Assembly: GCA_013298485.1 (NCBI GenBank)
Contig: JAAFHS010000023.1
Location: forward strand, 1 to 11,221
Length of the DNA stretch: 11,221 bases
Direction: 5' to 3'
From: Rhodobacterales bacterium
GTDB lineage: Bacteria > Pseudomonadota > Alphaproteobacteria > Rhodobacterales > Rhodobacteraceae
Below, piece after piece: positions 6,898-11,221 of this stretch. The stretch's first letter is position 1. The number at the start of each line of letters is the position of its first letter. The notes under the pieces were generated by a model. It worked only from the letters and a program-made list of their open reading frames with translations, was not told the origin of the DNA and searched no databases. The position numbers were made by a program, and so were the translations under genes.

Positions 6898-7377
6898 ATG
6901 TCACGCACACGCCTCATCCCCGATACACAGGTTTTCGCGGCCTTGCGTCAGATCATCGCCACCCAAGGCGAGGCGGCAGCCTCGTTCCGGGCGGTGGGCC
7001 GCATGACGGGGCTGGCAGCAGCAACGCTGGTGCAACGCTATGGCACGGCGGCGGGGATGATGCGCGCGGCACAGCTTGATGCCTGGGATATCGCCGATGC
7101 GGCCCTGCAACAGGCGGATGCCGATGCGCCACGCACGGCCAAGGGGGCGACGGCGCTGCTGAAGGCGCTGCCCGCAACACCGATGATGTCACGCGACCCG
7201 CAGGTGATGGCGCGGGCGGCGGCCTGGCGCAGGCAGGTGACCAAGGCGCTGGCGGCGCGGCTGGGCAGCGGGCAGGCGGCCGAAATCCTGTTCGCGGCGT
7301 GGCAGGGGCGCGCGGTCTGGGCGCAAACGGGCGATCAGGGGTTTTCCCTGCGCGATGCGGTGCGAAAGCTTACTTAG
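6898..7377 (+). CDS. TetR-like transcriptional regulator
   Basis: This 159-residue protein has an N-terminal helix-turn-helix of the TetR type at about residues 10-56. Helix 1 is VFAALRQIIATQG, followed by AASFRAVGRMTGLAAATLVQRYGTAAGMMRAA, in which the YGTAAGMMRAA segment replaces the familiar YFxSKxxLxxA. The C-terminal half is helical and shows no recognisable ligand-pocket signature; it is short for the family, where about 190-210 residues is common. I start it at the ATG at 6898; the frame is open 12 codons further up but without support. Its 3' end overlaps the convergent GlsB-type gene by eight bases. The target is unknown. It differs from the preceding operon in lacking a ribosome site, so it is probably expressed separately. 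Confidence 0.75.
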   Translation: MSRTRLIPDTQVFAALRQIIATQGEAAASFRAVGRMTGLAAATLVQRYGTAAGMMRAAQLDAWDIADAALQQADADAPRTAKGATALLKALPATPMMSRDPQVMARAAAWRRQVTKALAARLGSGQAAEILFAAWQGRAVWAQTGDQGFSLRDAVRKLT

Positions 7378-7609
7378 CGATATAGGTCTTCCACAGCCAG
7401 ATCAGGGCCATGGCCCCGCCCACGGCGGCCGCCGCGACGACGACCCAGCCTGAGATCGACAGAACGAACCGCAGGATCAGCCAGCCCAGCACGGCACCCG
7501 CAACACCGATGACAACGGTGGTTGGCACATCCGCCTCGACCCGCATCAGGCGGGTGGCGAAAAAGCCCGCTGCGGCACCGATCACGACAAGAAACAGGAT
7601 CATGGGCAT
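7370..7609 (-). CDS. GlsB/YeaQ/YmgE family small membrane protein
   Basis: This 79-residue very hydrophobic protein belongs to the GlsB/YeaQ/YmgE (transglycosylase-associated) family. MILFLVVIGAAAGFFATRLM forms helix 1 with the small-residue GAAAGF pattern, TTVVIGVAGAVLGWLILRF is the glycine-rich helix 2 typical of the family, and VVVAAAAVGGAMALIWLWK is helix 3. Members are often stress-induced; the biochemical role is unknown. The ATG is preceded by AAAGG at a usable distance, and a second in-frame ATG follows two codons later. It is convergent with the TetR-like gene, with overlapping stops, and lies downstream of fmt on the same strand after a 53-base gap. Confidence 0.85.
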   Translation of the reverse strand: MPMILFLVVIGAAAGFFATRLMRVEADVPTTVVIGVAGAVLGWLILRFVLSISGWVVVAAAAVGGAMALIWLWKTYIAK

Positions 7610-7662
7610 GGGCGGACCTTTCGTTCATCCCGATATGGGGTGGCCATGGGCGTTTGCAAAGG

Positions 7663-8559
7663 TCAGGACAGCCGCGCAGGCAAGACAAAGCCGCGCAGGA
7701 ATTCATCCGTGCCCGCCGCACGCCGGCCTTCACGCTGGGCCTGGGTCACGGTGATGGCCCCGGTGCCGCAGGCGATGGTCAGCCCGCCCAGCACCTGCCC
7801 CGGTTCACCCTGCCCGGTCGCCAGATGCGCGCGCAGCAGTTTCACCCGTTCGCCCGCGATCTCGCACCAGGCGCCGGGAAAGGGTGACAGGCCCCGGATC
7901 AGGCGATCCACCTGGGTGGCGGGTTGCGTCCAGTCGATCCGCGCCTCGCGTTTGTCGATCTTGGCGGCATAGGTCACGCCGTCATCCGGCTGCGGTTGCG
8001 GGGTCAGGGTTCCGATCTGGGCCAGGGCCTGCAGGATCAGATCTGCCCCCATCCGCGACAGGCGGTCGTGCAGGTCCTGCGTCGTTTCGGTATCACCAAT
8101 GGGTGTGCTGGCGCGCAGCAGTACGGGCCCGGTATCCAGCCCCGCCGCCATCTGCATGATGCAGACACCGGTTTCCGCATCACCCGCCATGATGGCGCGG
8201 TGAATGGGGGCGGCCCCGCGCCAGCGCGGCAGGAGCGAGGCATGGATGTTCAGGCAACCAAGGGGCGGCGCATCCAGCACGGCCTGGGGCAAAATCAGGC
8301 CGTAAGCGACGACGACGGCGACATCGTGCTGCAATGCCGCAAAGTCATGCTGCGCATCAATGCTGCGCAGCGAAGCAGGGGTGCGGACAGGCTGGCCAAG
8401 GGCCGATGCGCGGTCATGCACGGGGCTAGGGCGGTCCTGCTTGCCACGGCCTGCGGGGCGGGGGGGTTGGGTGTAGACCGCGACCACATCATGCGCGCGG
8501 GCCAGTGCATCCAGCACGGGCACGGCGAATGCGGGTGTGCCCATGAAGGTGACCTTCAT
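7663..8559 (-). CDS. fmt: Methionyl-tRNA formyltransferase
   Basis: This 298-residue enzyme transfers a formyl group from 10-formyltetrahydrofolate to initiator Met-tRNA. The N-terminal [19 protein letters not shown] is the standard opening of the family. [15 protein letters not shown] leads to the catalytic [17 protein letters not shown] (N104, H106), and GLDTGPVLL contains D142 of the active site. The C-terminal domain begins near [14 protein letters not shown] and carries the [13 protein letters not shown] signature. Slightly shorter than the E. coli enzyme but complete. I start at the ATG at 8559, because the open frame further upstream lies inside the preceding gene and lacks homology. 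The start overlaps the stop of the deformylase-like gene by four bases (ATGA). Confidence 0.97.
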   Translation of the reverse strand: MKVTFMGTPAFAVPVLDALARAHDVVAVYTQPPRPAGRGKQDRPSPVHDRASALGQPVRTPASLRSIDAQHDFAALQHDVAVVVAYGLILPQAVLDAPPLGCLNIHASLLPRWRGAAPIHRAIMAGDAETGVCIMQMAAGLDTGPVLLRASTPIGDTETTQDLHDRLSRMGADLILQALAQIGTLTPQPQPDDGVTYAAKIDKREARIDWTQPATQVDRLIRGLSPFPGAWCEIAGERVKLLRAHLATGQGEPGQVLGGLTIACGTGAITVTQAQREGRRAAGTDEFLRGFVLPARLS

Positions 8560-9059
8560 CCCCGCCCCCGCAGTTTTTCGGCCCGTTTGATGAGCATGGA
8601 CCGTTTCAGGGGTGTCAGGTGATCGAAATACATGCGGCCCGCCAGATGGTCGATCTGGTGCTGCACCGATGTCGCCCAGAGCCCCACGAAATCCTTGTCT
8701 TCCCAAAGGCCTGCATCGTTCATGAACCGCACCGTCACGGCACGCGGGCGCGCGATCGGGGCGAAGACGCCGGGCAGATTGGGGCTGGCCTCTTCATGCA
8801 GGCGCATCTGGGATGAGGCGTGCAGCACAGATGGGTTCGCCATGCGGATCACTTGCCCCCGCGTGTCTGACGCATCGACAACGGCGAGGCGCAGGGGCAC
8901 GCCGATCTGCACCGCCGCCAGTCCCACGCCCGGCATCGCCTCCATCGTGTCGATCATGTCGGTCCAATGCGCGCGGATCTCATCGGTGATGGCATCCACG
9001 TCCGCCGCAATGCTGCGCAGCATTTTATGCGGCCATGGCAGGCAGAAACGGGCGGTCAT
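8556..9059 (-). CDS. Degenerate peptide deformylase-like protein (probable pseudoenzyme)
   Basis: This 167-residue protein has the peptide deformylase fold but altered catalytic motifs. Motif 1 is kept as [10 protein letters not shown] (44-53). Motif 2, EGCLS in active enzymes, reads EASPN (90-94), so the metal-binding Cys is replaced by Ser92. Motif 3, HEIDH in the neighbouring def, reads HQIDH (134-138), so the catalytic Glu is Gln135 while both His ligands remain. The frame is intact, the length is normal and the C-terminal [16 protein letters not shown] parallels that of def, so it is not a decaying pseudogene. Deformylase activity is unlikely from these changes. It may bind substrate or ribosome, or have a new activity; that is inference. 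It lies between def and fmt in one operon and overlaps the fmt start. Confidence 0.88.
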   Translation of the reverse strand: MTARFCLPWPHKMLRSIAADVDAITDEIRAHWTDMIDTMEAMPGVGLAAVQIGVPLRLAVVDASDTRGQVIRMANPSVLHASSQMRLHEEASPNLPGVFAPIARPRAVTVRFMNDAGLWEDKDFVGLWATSVQHQIDHLAGRMYFDHLTPLKRSMLIKRAEKLRGRG

Positions 9060-9077
9060 GCGGGCCTTTCCATGCGT

Positions 9078-9112
9078 TTCGCTGCGCAGCGAAGGGGGCT
9101 ACACCCCTTCGC
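9078..9112 (-). other. Two overlapping, mutually exclusive hairpins between def and the def-like gene
   Basis: A perfect 16-base palindrome at 9078-9093 (TTCGCTGC and its complement) overlaps a 9-bp perfect stem formed by 9089-9097 and 9104-9112 with a six-base loop. The second stem spans the def stop codon. The two share 9089-9093 and cannot form together. No U-run follows, so this is not a classical terminator. It could adjust the def to def-like expression ratio, stabilise the upstream message, or serve as an RNA-processing site. Confidence 0.55.
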
Positions 9113-9623
9113 GGGCACGTTCGCGTTTCAGCTTTTCCATCCGCCGCGTGATCATCTGGCGTTTCAGCGGACCAAGGTAATCAATGAACAGCTTGCCGTT
9201 CAGATGGTCGATCTCGTGCTGCACGCAGGTGGCCCAGAGCCCGTCAAAGGTTTCCTCCTGTGTCACCCCTTCCAGATCCATCCAGCGCACGGTTACGACA
9301 GCGGGGCGGTCCACCTCGGCATATTGATCGGGGATCGACAGGCAGCCCTCGTCATAGGTGTTCATCTCCTCCGACGCCCAGATGACCTGCGGATTGAGCA
9401 GGACCATCGGGCGTGGCGGCAGTTCGGGGTCCTTCACGCAATCCATCACGATGACGCGGCTGAGAACGCCCACCTGGGGTGCGGCAAGCCCGATGCCGGG
9501 GGCTGCATACATCGTGGACAGCATATCCGCCCCCAGGGCGCGCACCTCATCCGTCACGGCGGCGACGGGGGCGCAGGGCTTTTTCAGGCGCGGATCGGGA
9601 TGTATCAGGATAGAGCGGATCAT
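9099..9623 (-). CDS. def: Peptide deformylase
   Basis: This 174-residue metalloenzyme removes the N-formyl group from nascent proteins. All three catalytic motifs are intact: GIGLAAPQVG (43-52), EGCLSIP (92-98) with the Cys94 ligand, and QHEIDH (135-140) with H136, H140 and the catalytic E137. The opening IRSILIHPDPRLKKPCAPV is the standard N-terminus. It is the first gene of the minus-strand operon def, def-like, fmt, which joins removal and addition of the formyl group. The ATG has no recognisable Shine-Dalgarno sequence and lies just past a candidate promoter. Confidence 0.97.
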   Translation of the reverse strand: MIRSILIHPDPRLKKPCAPVAAVTDEVRALGADMLSTMYAAPGIGLAAPQVGVLSRVIVMDCVKDPELPPRPMVLLNPQVIWASEEMNTYDEGCLSIPDQYAEVDRPAVVTVRWMDLEGVTQEETFDGLWATCVQHEIDHLNGKLFIDYLGPLKRQMITRRMEKLKRERAREGV

Positions 9624-9658
9624 ATCCGGGATTTACGTCGCAAGGCGGTTTGGTGCAA
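9624..9658 (-). promoter_or_regulatory. Candidate promoter of the def operon, possibly leaderless
   Basis: Read on the minus strand, TTGCAC (9653-9658) is separated by 17 bases from TAAATC (9630-9635). The def ATG begins six bases after the -10 element and there is no ribosome-binding purine run. Transcription would then begin at or next to the start codon. The -10 match is weak, so this is a candidate only. The 64-base gap is shared with the divergent C-S lyase gene, whose own promoter I could not identify. Confidence 0.35.
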
Positions 9659-9687
9659 GAGGGGGGTGTCAGACAAAGGATGCGCGC

Positions 9688-10860
9688 ATGAGCTTTGACG
9701 AACAGATCGACCGCCGCGGGACGCATTGCGTGAAATGGGACATGATGGAGCCGATGTTCGGCGTGCCCGCAGCACAGGGACTTGCGATGTGGGTCGCGGA
9801 TATGGAGTTCCGCCCCCCATCCTGCGTGCAGGCCGCGATTGAGGACATGGCCGCGCATGGGGTCTACGGCTATTTCGGGGACGACAGCAAATATCTGGAC
9901 GCGATTCGCTGGTGGATGGCAACGCGGCATGGCTGGGATGTTGACCGGACCCAGATCATGACGACCCATGGGCTGGTGAACGGCACGGCGCTGTGCGTGG
10001 ATGCCTATACGCAACCGGGCGATGGCATCGTCCTGATGACGCCGGTCTATCACGCTTTTGCCCGCGTCATCGCGGCGGCAGGCCGCCGGGTGATCGAATG
10101 CCCGCTTGCCTTGCGCGACGGGCGGCATGAGATGGATTTTGCCGCCTGGGATGCGCAGATGGACGGGTCTGCGCGCATGCTGATCCTGTGTTCACCGCAT
10201 AACCCGGGTGGCCGGGTCTGGTCACAGGATGAGTTGCGCGGTGTGGCCGATTTCTGCATCCGGCACGATCTGATCCTTGTGTCGGATGAAATCCATCATG
10301 ACCTTGTCTTTCCCGGTCACAAGCACATCGTGATGCCGAATGCCGCCCCGGATATCATCGACCGGCTGGTGATGATGACGGCCCCGACGAAGACGTTCAA
10401 CATTGCAGGCGCGCATACCGGCAATGTCATCATCCCCGATCCGGCCTTGCGCAAACGCTTTGCCGACCGGATGAATGCACTTGGCATTTCGCCGAATTCC
10501 TTTGGTCTGCATATGGCTACTGCAGCCTACAGTCCGGATGGGGCGGCCTGGGTGGATGCGCTGATGGCCTATCTTGACGGGAACCGGCGGGTTTTCGATG
10601 CGGGCCTGAACGCGATCCCCGGCGTGCGGTCGATGCACCTTGAGGCGACATATCTGGCCTGGGTCGACTTTTCCGGTCTGGGGATGGAGCCTGCAGAATT
10701 CATCCGGCGGGTGGAAAAGGATGCAAAGATCGCGGCCAACCACGGCAGCACCTTTGGTCTGGGGGGGGCGCAGTCCCTGCGGTTCAACATCGCGGCCCCG
10801 CGCGCGCAGATCGTGGATGCGGTGGCGCGTCTGCAACGGGCCTTTGCCGACCTGCAATGA
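9688..10860 (+). CDS. patB: MalY/PatB family cystathionine beta-lyase / C-S lyase
   Basis: This 390-residue PLP-dependent fold-type I enzyme is expected to split cystathionine or other S-alkyl cysteines to pyruvate, ammonia and a thiol. The N-terminal RRGTHCVKWD and MWVADMEFRPP are hallmarks of the MalY/PatB group. CSPHNPGGRVW (168-178) and VSDEIHHDL (198-206) bind the cofactor, and TAPTKTFNIAGAHTGN holds the Schiff-base lysine K235. Full length for the group. The ATG at 9688 has AAAGGA upstream; the longer open frame to the left is only the antisense of def. Its stop overlaps the next gene by four bases. The gene symbol follows the family; whether its role is methionine synthesis or thiol release cannot be told from sequence. 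Confidence 0.9.
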   Translation: MSFDEQIDRRGTHCVKWDMMEPMFGVPAAQGLAMWVADMEFRPPSCVQAAIEDMAAHGVYGYFGDDSKYLDAIRWWMATRHGWDVDRTQIMTTHGLVNGTALCVDAYTQPGDGIVLMTPVYHAFARVIAAAGRRVIECPLALRDGRHEMDFAAWDAQMDGSARMLILCSPHNPGGRVWSQDELRGVADFCIRHDLILVSDEIHHDLVFPGHKHIVMPNAAPDIIDRLVMMTAPTKTFNIAGAHTGNVIIPDPALRKRFADRMNALGISPNSFGLHMATAAYSPDGAAWVDALMAYLDGNRRVFDAGLNAIPGVRSMHLEATYLAWVDFSGLGMEPAEFIRRVEKDAKIAANHGSTFGLGGAQSLRFNIAAPRAQIVDAVARLQRAFADLQ

Positions 10861-11221
10861 GGCGGCTGGCGCGCGCCTTTTCGTTTCTTTGCCTGCTGGC
10901 AGTGCTGCTGGCCCTTGGGGTGCTGTTCTATCTGCACCCGCCGCCCGTGATCGCAGGACTGCCGCCCCTGACGGGCGTGGTGGAGCGGATCGTGGTCGAC
11001 AAGACGGCGCGCCAGATGACGCTGATCCAGAACGGCCGCGTGGTGCGCAGCTATGCCATCGCACTTGGCTTTTCGCCACAGGGGGACAAGACGCGGCAGG
11101 GCGACGGGCGCACGCCCGAAGGCATCTTCCGCATCGCGGTGCGCAACGATGCCAGCAAGTATCACCTGTCACTGGGCCTTGATTATCCGCAACCCGATGA
11201 CCGCGCGCGGGCCGCGGCGGG
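10857..11221 (+). CDS. L,D-transpeptidase (YkuD) family protein, 3' end outside the window
   Basis: The first 121 codons of an exported protein are visible. An N-terminal membrane anchor or signal sequence (MRRLARAFSF then LCLLAVLLALGVLFYL) is followed by a short Pro-rich spacer and the start of a YkuD domain. That start reads ERIVVDKTARQMTLIQNGRVV, then SYAIALGFSPQGDK, then the family signature GDGRTPEGIFRI at about 82-93. L,D-transpeptidases form 3-3 peptidoglycan cross-links or attach proteins to the wall. The catalytic HxxxxxxSxGC motif lies beyond 11221, so activity cannot be judged. The ATG overlaps the stop of the patB-type gene (ATGA), so translation is probably coupled, although a functional link is not evident. 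Confidence 0.88.
   Translation, partial: MRRLARAFSFLCLLAVLLALGVLFYLHPPPVIAGLPPLTGVVERIVVDKTARQMTLIQNGRVVRSYAIALGFSPQGDKTRQGDGRTPEGIFRIAVRNDASKYHLSLGLDYPQPDDRARAAA

Noticed and set aside
6898..7609. TetR-like gene and GlsB-type gene as a toxin-antitoxin-like or phage-like pair
   Set aside because: They are convergent, not co-transcribed, and both show family features of ordinary regulators and stress-related membrane proteins.
9009..9024. Perfect 16-base palindrome AATGCTGCGCAGCATT
   Set aside because: It lies inside the deformylase-like coding sequence and encodes part of MLRSIA with ordinary codons. With the similar CTGCGCAG in fmt near 8363, it is best explained by common Leu-Arg-Ser-type codons, so I do not call it an operator.

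Overview
The window looks like a chromosomal segment from an alphaproteobacterium of the Rhodobacter/Roseobacter group (Rhodobacterales). The evidence is high GC, GTG and ATGA-coupled starts, the def / def-like / fmt cluster, the hisC-tyrC pair, and small GlsB and extensin-like genes. This placement is inferred from gene content and codon style; no search was run. Nearly all of the window is coding, and no gap without a gene exceeds 300 bases. I saw no rRNA, tRNA, CRISPR array, complete insertion sequence or integrase.

Left end (1-1016): bases 1-60 are the last 19 codons and stop of a YqhA/UPF0114-type membrane protein gene. The same 60 bases recur exactly at 957-1016, at the end of a decayed second copy (about 790-1016) with a frameshift and an internal deletion. 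Between the copies lies an AT-rich minus-strand gene for a DUF2569 four-helix membrane protein. This is the clearest acquired or rearranged piece in the window.

1013-2723 (minus): a compact operon reading methyltransferase, then ABM-fold monooxygenase-like protein, then AraC-type regulator. It looks like a small, self-contained and uncharacterised metabolic module.

2899-6865 (plus): five tightly packed genes. They are hisC-type aminotransferase, tyrC prephenate/arogenate dehydrogenase, a secreted extensin-like protein with M15-peptidase-like zinc motifs, rnhA (RNase HI), and a TRIC/UPF0126 membrane protein. The first two together would make tyrosine and/or phenylalanine precursors. A TetR-like regulator gene (6898-7377) follows and may have its own promoter and a leaderless message. 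Its tail overlaps a GlsB/YeaQ-type small membrane protein gene on the other strand.

7663-9623 (minus): def, a degenerate def paralogue, and fmt, the formyl-methionine cycle genes. The middle gene has lost the metal-binding Cys and the catalytic Glu of peptide deformylase while keeping the fold signatures, so it is probably a pseudoenzyme. Two mutually exclusive hairpins sit between def and this paralogue.

9688-11221 (plus): a MalY/PatB-type C-S lyase, translationally coupled to the start of an exported L,D-transpeptidase (YkuD) gene that runs off the window.
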